Counted from the first letter of the stretch, positions 53,073 to 61,636 are shown. The stretch: 64,000 nucleotides of DNA from Alkaliphilus hydrothermalis (GCF_016908555.1 NZ_JAFBEE010000002.1:1-64000), one strand, 5' to 3'. The notes: generated by a model from the sequence alone, not told the origin. Made by a program: numbers and translations.

Positions 53073-54575
53073 ATGATTAAAGTAGTTTGTATAGGACATG
53101 ATTATGCCTATGAGGTGAAGGAATTATTAAAACTATTCTACCCAACAGAAGAAATGTCTATTTCCACAAATAAAGATGACCTAAGCAACCCAATACCCTC
53201 TTCTATGGTGGATGAGGGTATTATTAGCCGCATAGATATCTTAGAAAATCAAGTTAAAGTGACTACTGAGGTTTACTATGACGGAAAAAGTGAAAATGTT
53301 GTTGAAGTGAAAGCACTTAATGAACTTCATGAAAAAGACCCTCAAGTTATTAGAAAAATAAGTAAAACGCTTATTAAGAGGGGGATTTTTCAGTTATTAA
53401 AACAAATTAAGAAGACCTATTTACCTTGGGGAATTTTAGTTGGGATTAGACCAACAAAAATCGTCCATGAGTTGATGGAGGAAGGAAAGACTTCTGTAGA
53501 GATCTTACAGATTTTGCAGGAGGAGTACTATATACAGGAAGATAAGGGCCAGTTATTGTTATCAGTGGCAGAAAGGGAACATCCTTATATCTACCCGATA
53601 GACGAAAGTAAGGTTAGTATATATATTAGTATCCCCTTTTGTCCAACGAGATGTGTATATTGTTCCTTTCCATCAAACCCGATGAAACAGTGGGGATATC
53701 TACAGGATGCCTATGTAGAGGCCCTGTGTAAAGAAATCATTGAGACATCAAAATTGATTCGAGAAAAAGGGAAGGATATAGAAAATATATATATAGGTGG
53801 TGGCACTCCTTCAACCTTAAATATTCAACAGCTAGAGAAGTTATTTAATTGTCTTGAAGTATCCTTTGATATAAAGGATCTGAAGGAATTTACCTTTGAG
53901 GCAGGTAGACCCGACACCATTGATGAAGAAAAACTAACCTTCTTGAAAAATAAAGGGGTTGGAAGACTCAGTATCAATCCCCAAACCATGAATGATTGCA
54001 CCCTTGAATCTATTGGCAGGGATCATTCTGCTGAGGACTTAAAGGAATCCTTCCGTTTAGCCCAAAAGGTTGGTTTTGAAAATATCAATATGGACCTGAT
54101 CATTGGACTACCGGGGGAGACTTCTGAAATGGTAGAGCATACCATGAAGGAGATTCAGTTGCTTCAACCTACTAACCTAACAGTCCATACCTTAGCAGTA
54201 AAGAGGGCCTCCAAGCTCAAGGATGAAAAGGACTCCTACGATTTACAGGAGGAAGAGGAAGAAATCATTAAAATGTTGGGAATTACTCAAGCCTATGCAG
54301 ATAAAATGGAGTTAAAACCCTATTACATGTATAGACAAAAGCATATGTTGGGACACTTAGAGAATATAGGCTATTGTCGACCAGGATATGAGGGGATTTA
54401 CAACATTCAGATTATGGAGGAAAAGCAGACCATCATTGCCTTTGGAGCTGGAGCAGTTTCTAAATTTGTCTATCCAAAGGAAAACCGTCTAGAACGGGTT
54501 CCAAACATCAAAAATCTCGAGCAATATCTTGTAAGGGTAGAGGAAATGGTGGAAAGGAAAAAAATATATATTTAA
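53073..54575 (+). CDS. hemZ: Coproporphyrinogen dehydrogenase-like radical SAM protein HemZ
   Basis: A 500-residue HemN/HemW-like enzyme. An N-terminal domain of about 170 residues precedes the radical-SAM motif CPTRCVYC, then NIYIGGGTPSTL, GRPDTID and the family NMDLIIGLPGET. HemZ is the B. subtilis name for this N-extended form; relatives lack proven coproporphyrinogen oxidase activity, so a heme role is inferred. A GGGAGTTTAAGC ribosome site precedes the ATG. Confidence 0.9.
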   Translation: MIKVVCIGHDYAYEVKELLKLFYPTEEMSISTNKDDLSNPIPSSMVDEGIISRIDILENQVKVTTEVYYDGKSENVVEVKALNELHEKDPQVIRKISKTLIKRGIFQLLKQIKKTYLPWGILVGIRPTKIVHELMEEGKTSVEILQILQEEYYIQEDKGQLLLSVAEREHPYIYPIDESKVSIYISIPFCPTRCVYCSFPSNPMKQWGYLQDAYVEALCKEIIETSKLIREKGKDIENIYIGGGTPSTLNIQQLEKLFNCLEVSFDIKDLKEFTFEAGRPDTIDEEKLTFLKNKGVGRLSINPQTMNDCTLESIGRDHSAEDLKESFRLAQKVGFENINMDLIIGLPGETSEMVEHTMKEIQLLQPTNLTVHTLAVKRASKLKDEKDSYDLQEEEEEIIKMLGITQAYADKMELKPYYMYRQKHMLGHLENIGYCRPGYEGIYNIQIMEEKQTIIAFGAGAVSKFVYPKENRLERVPNIKNLEQYLVRVEEMVERKKIYI

Positions 54576-54579
54576 ATGG

Positions 54580-54608
54580 TTGACAAGATATAGCAAAAGC
54601 CTTATAAT
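54580..54608 (+). promoter_or_regulatory. Promoter of the hisS-aspS T-box transcript
   Basis: A perfect TTGACA (54580-54585) and TATAAT (54603-54608) with 17-base spacing. Confidence 0.88.
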
Positions 54609-54641
54609 AATACCAATTATATACTCTTACATACGTTTTAA

Positions 54642-54884
54642 TCAGGAGGAGTAAGTATAATACCCGTTGAAGCGAGTCGAGGGTGGTGGAAGCTCGATAC
54701 GAAGGATTATGCAGAAGACACCAGATCAGTATATCTTCTGAAAGCCTAGAGGGGATTTCTCTAGTTAATAGGAAAATACGTAGGCCTGCGTTAAAGGTTA
54801 ATTAAGTGGGATTTATTCCAATTAGGGTGGTACCGCGGGAAACTTAAACTCTCGTCCCTTGCCAGGGGGCTGAGGGTTTTTTTT
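54642..54884 (+). promoter_or_regulatory. T-box riboswitch of hisS-aspS
   Basis: Stem I runs from TCAGGAGGAGTAAG (54642) to TCTTCTGA (54741), with the AGTA-type specifier loop. The antiterminator carries the T-box sequence AGGGTGGTACCGCGG (54824-54838). A terminator with eight T ends at 54884. The specifier side holds GACAC at 54717-54721, which contains GAC (Asp) and CAC (His) in overlapping phases, and the operon encodes HisRS and AspRS. Uncharged tRNA should promote antitermination. Confidence 0.93.
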
Positions 54885-54929
54885 ATTCCCTAAAATATTA
54901 AAATATAAAAGAATGGAGGAATGGTGAGG

Positions 54930-56192
54930 ATGAAAATCAACACAGCATCAGCAAAAGGAACCTTTGATATAATTCCACAGGATATGAACCTAAGGGAATG
55001 GATGAAGAAGACAATCATTGATACCTACAAGAAAAGTGGATTTGAGCAAATAGAGACTCCTTCTATTGAAAATCTTGATTTACTAACCAAAAGTGAAGGT
55101 GGAGAGAACCTTAATCTTCTTTTTAAAATCCTTAAAAGGGGAGAAAAATTAGATTTAAGTAAAGAGAACCTAAATGAGGATGACCTTTGTGATCTTGGCT
55201 TGAGATATGACTTGACTTTACCCTTAAGTAGATTCTACACCAACAATCGTGAACACCTACCAAACCCTTTTAAAGCAATTCAAACAGGCTGGGTATGGAG
55301 GGCTGAAAGACCTCAAAAAGGTAGGTTTAGACAGTTTACCCAATGTGACATAGATATTATGGGGGAAAAGTCGGAAATAGCAGAAATAGAGCTGATTACC
55401 ACAACTGCTAGAGCATTACAGGCATTATCCTTCAAAAATTTCACGGTGAAAATTAATGATAGACGACTATTGAAAAGTGTCATCCTAAGCCTTGGTTTTA
55501 AAGATGAAGAAGTAGGCTCCCTATGTATCTCCTTAGACAAAATGGATAAGGTAGGTATGGAAGGGGTTAAAAAGGAATTATTAGCGAAGGATTATGATGA
55601 AGATCAAGTGACTAAATTCTTAGCTTCTTTAGAGGACTTAAAGGGCTTAGATGAAAAGACTTTAGCAAAATATAATATTGAGGAAGATGTATTACAATCT
55701 CTAAAGAATGTAATTGCTGTAGTAAAGAATCAAGCTAAAGGACAATATGATATTGAGTTTGATGTAACTCTGATTAGGGGAATGGGCTATTATACAGGAC
55801 AAATCTTTGAAATTGTCAGCAATGAATTTGGAAGCTCCATAGCTGGTGGAGGAAGATATGACAAGATGATTGGTAGATTCCAAAAGGAAGATGTACCTGC
55901 TGTTGGTTTCTCTATTGGATTTGAAAGAATCTTCCAAATGTTAAAGGAAACGAATTTTGAAGTGCCTGAATCTGTTGAAAAAATTGCTCTAATTTTTAAT
56001 ACAAACGAAGATATCAATGCTGTATTGGAGTGGGCAAATGATTTAAGAAGTGAAGGTAAAATTGTTAGTGTATTCCCAAAACACAAGAAATTTTCTAAGC
56101 AAATGAATAACCTACAAAAGCAGAATTTTGGATTCTATGGACTTTGCAGCAATGGAGAGAAGGAAGAATTGACTTCTTTATCTCAAGAGTAG
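54930..56192 (+). CDS. hisS: Histidine--tRNA ligase (archaeal/eukaryotic-like motifs)
   Basis: A 420-residue class II synthetase. The motif 2 region GRFRQFTQCDIDIMG and LRYDLTLPLSRFY resemble the archaeal/eukaryotic HisRS type rather than common bacterial forms with RPEGT and RQFHQ. The histidine-A-like motif is RGMGYYTGQIFE, where Asp is usual at the second Gly. The C-terminal anticodon domain is short. HisZ is an alternative, but there is no his operon and a T-box with a CAC specifier precedes it. I start at the ATG ten bases after GGAGG; an ATG at 54921 abuts the ribosome site. Confidence 0.85.
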   Translation: MKINTASAKGTFDIIPQDMNLREWMKKTIIDTYKKSGFEQIETPSIENLDLLTKSEGGENLNLLFKILKRGEKLDLSKENLNEDDLCDLGLRYDLTLPLSRFYTNNREHLPNPFKAIQTGWVWRAERPQKGRFRQFTQCDIDIMGEKSEIAEIELITTTARALQALSFKNFTVKINDRRLLKSVILSLGFKDEEVGSLCISLDKMDKVGMEGVKKELLAKDYDEDQVTKFLASLEDLKGLDEKTLAKYNIEEDVLQSLKNVIAVVKNQAKGQYDIEFDVTLIRGMGYYTGQIFEIVSNEFGSSIAGGGRYDKMIGRFQKEDVPAVGFSIGFERIFQMLKETNFEVPESVEKIALIFNTNEDINAVLEWANDLRSEGKIVSVFPKHKKFSKQMNNLQKQNFGFYGLCSNGEKEELTSLSQE

Positions 56193-56289
56193 TTGAGATG
56201 CAAAAGAAACGGAAAGTGAGGCTTGTTTGTATCTAAGGATCAGTGAATAAAGTAGTTAATTGAGGATAATATCAAGGGAGGTAAGGAAT

Positions 56290-58071
56290 ATGACAGCTAA
56301 AAATTTAAAAAGAACCCACATGGGGGGAACTTTAAGAAGTGAACATATTGAAGAAAAAGTAGCCCTGATGGGATGGGTACAAAAAAGAAGAGATTTAGGT
56401 GGATTAATCTTTGTTGATTTAAGAGACAGAAGCGGAATCGTTCAAATTGTATTTGACAAGGATGTATCAGAAGAAGCCTTTACGATGGCAGAGGGGTTAG
56501 GTTCTGAGTTTGTAATCGCTGTTGAAGGTAGAGTATTCAAGCGACAATCCATCAACCCAAATATCCCAACAGGAGATATCGAGATTTTTGCAGAAACGCT
56601 ACAAATTTTAAATGAATCTGAAACACCACCAATCTACATTAAAGATGACGACGTTGTATCAGAAAATTTACGATTAAAATACCGTTACTTAGATTTAAGA
56701 AAGCCCTCTATGCAAAAGAATCTAATCATAAGACATGAGACAGCTAAGCTAGTTAGAAATTTCTTAAGTGATGAAGGATTTATCGAGGTGGAAACACCAG
56801 TATTAACCAAGCCAACGCCAGAGGGGGCTAGAGACTATCTAGTGCCAAGCAGAGTAAATCCTGGTAAGTTCTATGCGCTACCCCAATCTCCACAGCTCTT
56901 CAAACAGCTATTGATGGTATCGGGTATGGACAGATACTTCCAAATCGTAAAATGCTTTAGAGATGAGGACTTAAGAGCTGACCGTCAGCCTGAGTTTACC
57001 CAAATAGACTGCGAAATGTCCTTCGTTGATGAAGAGGATGTAATTGAAATCAATGAAAGATTAGTAGAAAAGATTTTCAAAGAAATCCTAGGTGTAGAGA
57101 TTCAATTACCATTGCAACAATTAACCTATGAAGAGGCTATGGAGAGATATGGTTCCGACAAGCCGGATGTTCGTTTTGGATTTGAACTAGTAAATGTATC
57201 CCACCTTGTAAAAGACTGTGGATTCAAAGTATTCTCTGGTGCAGTGGAGAATGGTGGATCTGTAAGATGTATCAATGTGAAGGGGCATGGAGACAAATTC
57301 AGCCGTAAGGACATTACCTCCTTAGAAGACTATGTAAAGACCTATGGAGCTAAAGGATTAGCTTGGATGAAGGTAACGGAAGAAGGAGTAACTTCTCCAA
57401 TTGCTAAATTCTTCAATGAAGAAGAAATGGCTAAAATCTTAGAAACAACCAATGCCGAGACAGGCGACATAATCCTATTTGTAGCCGACAAGAATAGTGT
57501 TGTATTCGATTCTCTTGGTCACTTAAGGGGAGAGGTTGCTAAACGTTTAGGATTATTAAACAAGGATGAGTATAAGGCTTTATGGGTGACTGAATTCCCA
57601 TTGTTCGAGTACGATGAAGAAGCAAACCGTTATGTAGCGAAGCATCACCCCTTCACTTCACCAATAGTAGAAGATATTCCATTATTAGAGACAGAGCCCC
57701 ACAAGGTAAGGGCAAGAGCCTACGATATGGTAATCAACGGATATGAAGTTGGTGGAGGTAGTATCAGAATCCATACTTCTGATATTCAAGAAAAGATGTT
57801 CAAGGCCCTTGGATTCTCAAAGGAAGAAGCATATGAGCAATTTGGTTTCTTATTAAATGCATTTAAATACGGTACACCTCCCCATGGTGGAATTGCCTTT
57901 GGTTTGGACCGTCTGATTATGCTTTTAACGAAGGAAGATAACATCCGAGAGGTAATTGCCTTCCCTAAAACTCAAAACGCTTCAGACCCATTAACAAATG
58001 CCCCAGCAGTGGCAGAGGAAAAGGCTTTAGAGGAATTAAGTATTAAGACTGCGGTTGTTGAGAAGGAGTAG
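56290..58071 (+). CDS. aspS: Aspartate--tRNA ligase
   Basis: A 593-residue bacterial-type class II synthetase. It has an N-terminal OB anticodon domain (VALMGWVQKRRDLGGLIFVDLRD region), the catalytic core with VETPVLTKPTPEGARDYLVPSR, motif 2 CFRDEDLRADRQPEFTQID, the large GAD insertion, and motif 3 GIAFGLDRLIMLL. ATG follows GGGAGGTAAGGAAT; the upstream extension lacks a ribosome site. It is the second gene of the T-box operon and is followed by a strong terminator. Confidence 0.97.
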   Translation: MTAKNLKRTHMGGTLRSEHIEEKVALMGWVQKRRDLGGLIFVDLRDRSGIVQIVFDKDVSEEAFTMAEGLGSEFVIAVEGRVFKRQSINPNIPTGDIEIFAETLQILNESETPPIYIKDDDVVSENLRLKYRYLDLRKPSMQKNLIIRHETAKLVRNFLSDEGFIEVETPVLTKPTPEGARDYLVPSRVNPGKFYALPQSPQLFKQLLMVSGMDRYFQIVKCFRDEDLRADRQPEFTQIDCEMSFVDEEDVIEINERLVEKIFKEILGVEIQLPLQQLTYEEAMERYGSDKPDVRFGFELVNVSHLVKDCGFKVFSGAVENGGSVRCINVKGHGDKFSRKDITSLEDYVKTYGAKGLAWMKVTEEGVTSPIAKFFNEEEMAKILETTNAETGDIILFVADKNSVVFDSLGHLRGEVAKRLGLLNKDEYKALWVTEFPLFEYDEEANRYVAKHHPFTSPIVEDIPLLETEPHKVRARAYDMVINGYEVGGGSIRIHTSDIQEKMFKALGFSKEEAYEQFGFLLNAFKYGTPPHGGIAFGLDRLIMLLTKEDNIREVIAFPKTQNASDPLTNAPAVAEEKALEELSIKTAVVEKE

Positions 58072-58101
58072 TTTTTAAAAGTAAATAAATCTATCAATAA
58101 T

Positions 58102-58126
58102 AAAAAGCACCCTAGGGTGCTTTTTT
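58102..58126 (+). terminator. Terminator of hisS-aspS
   Basis: AAAAGCACCC pairs with GGGTGCTTTT around TA, followed by T residues. It would work in both directions. Confidence 0.88.
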
Positions 58127-58209
58127 AGATGCTTAGAAATATCTATCACAATGAAATGCACTTAATGTGATAAAAAATGAATTATATTTATAATAGATAC
58201 TCATTGTGA

Positions 58210-58215
58210 TATACT
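58210..58215 (+). promoter_or_regulatory. -10 box of the small toxin mRNA
   Basis: TATACT places the start near 58222, exactly at the left arm of the inverted repeat. The -35 is weak. Confidence 0.5.
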
Positions 58216-58222
58216 TAATGTA

Positions 58223-58252
58223 GGTAATCGTAAGCAGGGTGTTGGTTGCCAC
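58223..58252 (+). repeat. Left arm of the long inverted repeat flanking the toxin ORF
   Basis: GGTAATCGTA and GGTTGCCAC in this arm are perfect complements of TACGATTACC and GTGGCAACC in 58430-58459. The middle ten bases pair partly. The 3' end of the arm (CCAC) is also part of an anti-ribosome-site sequence. Confidence 0.85.
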
Positions 58253-58285
58253 CTCACTTTCACAAAAGAAAGGAGGTGGTGCGAT

Positions 58286-58384
58286 ATGAGTACATACGAA
58301 GCAATATCGTTAATGATAATGTTTGGAATGTTATTAATATCGCTGATCTCCTATACTGATAGGAATAACAGACCAAAAAAGTAA
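58286..58384 (+). CDS. Holin-like type I toxin peptide
   Basis: A 32-residue peptide. The start MSTYEAISLMIMFGMLLISL is typical of the putative holin-like toxin family (TxpA/BsrG relatives), with one membrane helix (about 6-22) and a polar basic tail ending RPKK. A strong AGGAGGTGGT lies six bases before ATG, but CCACCTC at 58249-58255 can pair with GAGGTGG at 58273-58279 and hide it. The whole gene sits between inverted repeats. Such peptides depolarise membranes and are silenced by an antisense RNA; I did not find a clear antisense promoter. Confidence 0.8.
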   Translation: MSTYEAISLMIMFGMLLISLISYTDRNNRPKK

Positions 58385-58429
58385 TTCACCCTGCCAGCCC
58401 GCAGAGTGAATAAAGCTTAATCAGCATCT

Positions 58430-58466
58430 GTGGCAACCGCACCTTGCGGTACGATTACCTTTTTTT
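58430..58466 (+). terminator. Right arm of the inverted repeat plus terminator
   Basis: The arm 58430-58459 pairs with 58223-58252. Its own CCGCACC...GCGG hairpin followed by seven T (58460-58466) makes a plausible terminator, so the mRNA 3' end folds back on its 5' end. Confidence 0.7.
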
Positions 58467-58521
58467 ATATTATAACATAAAAAAGAAAAAATAATCCAGT
58501 GGGGATGAAAAATATTTATGG

Positions 58522-59316
58522 TTATTTTCTCGCTTCCTCCAACAACCCATTCCCATAATCTATCATATAGGTTAAGAACTCCACAGTCTTATCCCTTCTT
58601 TCACAAACATCCCCAATAACACTCAGGGGCTTTAAATCCCTTATAGCCAAAGCTTCCTTCATGATATCCCCATATTGAGGCAAATCCTTCAACACAAACT
58701 TACAGGCATCGGATTTCGATGTAAGCCTACTTTCCTTAAGGGTATAAACAATCCTTGATAAAGTCATAACTGCAAATTCCACCTCGATGTCTTCTTTAAA
58801 GTTTTCCGGATTATTTAATTTAGGAGCCCAATAATGATTCAAATTAAATGACATTGTATGGAGGACGCCATCCCAATTAATATGGGACAACTCTTTTCTT
58901 AAAGATGGAGAATCTACTGCCATATCATACTCCTTGAGACCCCACCATGTAACATAGTTAATATCAAAATACCCTTCCCGATGAAAATCAGAATGAGCTA
59001 CATATGGGTAGGGCTTCATGTCACGATTGGTTTTACCAAGATCAGCAAATTGGATGTACATGCAATCTATTCGATCCCCATATTTGTATTCCATCTTCAT
59101 TTTCTCATGTAATTCAGCCATTAGGTTTACTTCATTATCCGTCAATGGAGCGTTGATCACCACCATAAAATCCATATCGCTATATTTAGGTTCAAACTTA
59201 CCCATGGCCACTGAGTTATATAGATACAGCCCATAAAATTTGTCCATTAGTAATGTTTCTAATTCACTTCGAAAATACGTTACTAATTCTCTAATCTCCT
59301 CATGTATACCAATCAT
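58522..59316 (-). CDS. Nucleotidyltransferase-domain protein (aminoglycoside adenylyltransferase-like)
   Basis: A 264-residue protein with a Pol-beta nucleotidyltransferase motif, NSVAMGKFEPKYSDMDFMVV, where the usual GS is NS and the metal-binding SDxD is intact. The C-terminal region (DUF4111-like, about 150-264) is helical, as in AadA/ANT(9). It may modify an antibiotic or another small molecule, but resistance is not proven by sequence. Single gene on the minus strand with AGGAGGATTATA before ATG. Confidence 0.78.
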   Translation of the reverse strand: MIGIHEEIRELVTYFRSELETLLMDKFYGLYLYNSVAMGKFEPKYSDMDFMVVINAPLTDNEVNLMAELHEKMKMEYKYGDRIDCMYIQFADLGKTNRDMKPYPYVAHSDFHREGYFDINYVTWWGLKEYDMAVDSPSLRKELSHINWDGVLHTMSFNLNHYWAPKLNNPENFKEDIEVEFAVMTLSRIVYTLKESRLTSKSDACKFVLKDLPQYGDIMKEALAIRDLKPLSVIGDVCERRDKTVEFLTYMIDYGNGLLEEARK

Positions 59317-59456
59317 TATAATCCTCCTCGCATAATAACTTATTTAAGCATTAATAAATAAAGCATACCATAATTTAACATAATTTAAAACAAAAACTAA
59401 ATATTTAGAAAATTAAATACAATAAAAAATTTTTCGTAGAAAATAATTTCGACGTA

Positions 59457-59502
59457 TTGACAAAGGATTAAATTCATAATATACTAATGATAATCATTAT
59501 CA
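59457..59502 (+). promoter_or_regulatory. Promoter with a perfect Fur box
   Basis: TTGACA (59457-59462) and TATACT (59480-59485), spacing 17. The palindrome TGATAATCATTATCA (59488-59502) is a perfect 7-1-7 Fur site covering the expected transcription start. Confidence 0.88.
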
Positions 59503-59526
59503 ACAATTGATGCGGAGGGGAATAAA

Positions 59527-59835
59527 ATGAATGCTTTACTAGTAGGAGCGGATAAATTAGGGAACATCCCAAGTACCTTGGAGAACCACGGTATTAGTAA
59601 CTACATACACTGGACAGGTAGAAAAAAAGGTATGAGAAAACTGGATATCCCAGAAAAAATTGATATGATCATTGTATTTTACGACTTTATTGAGCATAAT
59701 ATTACTGAGATCATCAAGCAAAAGGCCAAGCAAAATAATATACCATGTGTATTTTCCAAGAGGGCCTGTAGTGATTTAAGTAAAAGACTGGAAAATTGTA
59801 AAGACTGTAAAATTTGCTTGATGACTAAAAACTAA
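59527..59835 (+). CDS. DUF2325-domain protein under Fur control
   Basis: A 102-residue cytoplasmic protein beginning MNALLVGADKLGNIPSTL, with a Rossmann-like alternation and a C-terminal Cys cluster (Cys76, 82, 92, 95, 98 in RACS...CKDCKICLM). This matches DUF2325. The family has no settled function; the Cys pattern suggests metal or redox sensing. GCGGAGGGG precedes the ATG, and the Fur site makes it iron-responsive. Confidence 0.85.
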   Translation: MNALLVGADKLGNIPSTLENHGISNYIHWTGRKKGMRKLDIPEKIDMIIVFYDFIEHNITEIIKQKAKQNNIPCVFSKRACSDLSKRLENCKDCKICLMTKN

Positions 59836-59873
59836 TATTTGAAATTTTCTAAAATATGTGGTATGATATTATT

Positions 59874-60046
59874 AAATCCTGCTGTGTGCGAGGAAACGAT
59901 CTAGTTTTGAGGCAACATATTTACATTGGGAATCTGGAGTTTATTGGTGTAGAGAAAGCCCCCTCAGAGGGGACTCTTGAAAGCAATGACAGGGCACCCA
60001 CCTGCTAGCGCAGGTTTCAAAACAATCGTAAAACGGCACAGCGGGA
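59874..60046 (+). ncRNA. ssrS: 6S RNA (SsrS)
   Basis: TCCTGCTGTG at the 5' end pairs with CACAGCGGGA at the 3' end (closing stem), the interior is a long irregular helix with a large central bulge, and GGGCACCCACCT with a following hairpin (CCTGCTAGCGCAGG) lies in the 3' half. A -10 box TATGAT (59862-59867) fits the start. In B. subtilis the 6S-1 gene also lies by aspS and the tcdA gene, as here. It binds RNA polymerase holoenzyme and is templating for pRNAs. Ends are approximate. Confidence 0.85.
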
Positions 60047-60072
60047 AAAAATAATATAATTGGATGATTAAT

Positions 60073-60098
60073 AGCTTCTGACAGTAGGAGCTTTTTTT
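60073..60098 (+). terminator. Terminator downstream of 6S RNA
   Basis: AGCTTCT pairs with AGGAGCT (one wobble), followed by seven T. Confidence 0.75.
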
Positions 60099-60182
60099 AT
60101 TGCATTTTTGCAAGTTGAAAAATATCCTATAATAAAAAAACATTGTTTTTGGAAAGCTTTAGATAAGTGGTCATCAAAAGAA

Positions 60183-60211
60183 TTGACATCATGATATATT
60201 TTAGATACTAT
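60183..60211 (+). promoter_or_regulatory. Candidate promoter of tcdA
   Basis: TTGACA (60183-60188) and TACTAT (60206-60211) with 17-base spacing. Confidence 0.65.
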
Positions 60212-60243
60212 TAAGTTCAGCGTAGAAAAAAAGGAGGATCAGA

Positions 60244-61002
60244 ATGGCACTACATTCTTTTTCAAGGACAGAGTTACTTATAGGAACAGAAGGATTAAAC
60301 AAACTAAAAGACAGTAAGGTGGCCATATTTGGTATTGGTGGGGTAGGAACATTTACTGTCGAAGCTTTAGCAAGGACAGGAATTGGTAAGTTTGTATTGG
60401 TGGATGATGATGATATTTGCTTAACTAATATTAATAGACAGCTTCACGCTACCCGTAGTACGGTAGGGAAATCTAAGGTAGAAACCATGAAGGGTCGTAT
60501 TCTAGATATCAATCCAAAGGCAGAGGTAATTACCTACCAAGAACTTTATAATAGTGAAAGTGCCGAAAGATTATTAGCTACAGATTATGATTATGTAGTG
60601 GATGCCATTGATATGGTTTCGGCTAAATTAGATCTTATTGAGAGATGCAAAAAAATGGGTCTCCCTATTATTAGTAGCATGGGGGCTGGGAATAAATTAA
60701 ATCCTACCCGTTTTGAGGTAACGGATATCTCTAAAACTTCTATTTGTCCATTGGCAAAGGTAATGCGAAAAGAGTTAAGAAAACGGGGAATTAAGGGAGT
60801 GAAGGTGGTCTACTCAAAAGAGGAGCCAATTACCCCATTAACAATAAATAGTGATTGTAAAACCGATTGTATTTGTACTAATAAGGCAAGAACCTGTACA
60901 GTGAAGCACCAGATACCTGGAAGTATTGCATTTGTACCATCGACTGTAGGTTTAATTATTGCCTCTGTTGTAGTGAGGGATTTATTGGGTAATAAATATT
61001 AA
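60244..61002 (+). CDS. tcdA: tRNA threonylcarbamoyladenosine dehydratase
   Basis: A 252-residue E1-like enzyme that cyclises t6A to ct6A in tRNA using ATP. The nucleotide motif is FGIGGVGTFTVEAL, followed by VLVDDDDICLTNINRQ and VVDAIDMV. A C-terminal Cys segment (NSDCKTDCICTNKARTC) may bind metal. An AAGGAGG ribosome site precedes the ATG. The aspS / 6S / tcdA neighbourhood matches Bacillus. Confidence 0.93.
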   Translation: MALHSFSRTELLIGTEGLNKLKDSKVAIFGIGGVGTFTVEALARTGIGKFVLVDDDDICLTNINRQLHATRSTVGKSKVETMKGRILDINPKAEVITYQELYNSESAERLLATDYDYVVDAIDMVSAKLDLIERCKKMGLPIISSMGAGNKLNPTRFEVTDISKTSICPLAKVMRKELRKRGIKGVKVVYSKEEPITPLTINSDCKTDCICTNKARTCTVKHQIPGSIAFVPSTVGLIIASVVVRDLLGNKY

Positions 61003-61125
61003 AGAGCTTAATTTGCAAAAAGCAATTTGGGAATGATAGGATTGAAATGGTATTAAATAGAAAGTTTAATGATAACTATATATGATAGCATTTATGATAC
61101 AATATGTTTGAAGGGAGGATGAAAA

Positions 61126-61569
61126 ATGAAGCAAATGGGTGTTGTAATATCCACAGAAGGGAACACTGCAAGGGTTTCTATTGAAAGACATTCCAGCTGC
61201 GGAAATTGTTCAGCTTGTAAGATGGGACAGGAGGATGCTAAAGTAGAAATTAACGCCGTAAATGGCGTTAAAGCAAAAGTGGGTCAATGGGTAACTGTAG
61301 ACATGGAGGATCAAGATGTTTTAGCAGCGGCTTTTATGGCATATGTAGTACCTTTGTTTGCTCTATTAGCAGGAATTTTTATTGGTAACTCGATTTTCTC
61401 AGCACTTGGAGTGGAGAAATTTATAGATATCTATGCAGCACTATTTGGTTTTGCCACTATGGCGATGGCTTTTTTAAGACTAAGAATGAAAGAGAAGAAT
61501 CTAAAGAGCAATAAAAGATTCCTTTCTCAAATCATAGAAATTGTAGATGTTGAAAAAATGTGTCATTAA
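61126..61569 (+). CDS. RseC/MucC-family (SoxR-reducing system) protein
   Basis: A 147-residue membrane protein. The N-terminal soluble part has the Cys motif CGNCSACKMG (Cys24, 27, 30 and nearby), then two membrane helices (about 65-87 and 95-113). This is the RseC layout; RseC joins the Rnf-linked SoxR-reducing system in E. coli and regulates sigma-E in others. No rnf genes lie nearby in the window. GGGAGG precedes the ATG. Confidence 0.85.
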   Translation: MKQMGVVISTEGNTARVSIERHSSCGNCSACKMGQEDAKVEINAVNGVKAKVGQWVTVDMEDQDVLAAAFMAYVVPLFALLAGIFIGNSIFSALGVEKFIDIYAALFGFATMAMAFLRLRMKEKNLKSNKRFLSQIIEIVDVEKMCH

Positions 61570-61573
61570 TATA

Positions 61574-61624
61574 AATCCCAGCAATACTTCGAATTGATTC
61601 GGAGGCTTGCTGGGATTTTTTTTT
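61574..61624 (+). terminator. Terminator of the RseC-like gene
   Basis: AATCCCAGCAA pairs with TTGCTGGGATT, followed by a long T run. Confidence 0.88.
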
Positions 61625-61636
61625 ACGTGGTCAATA

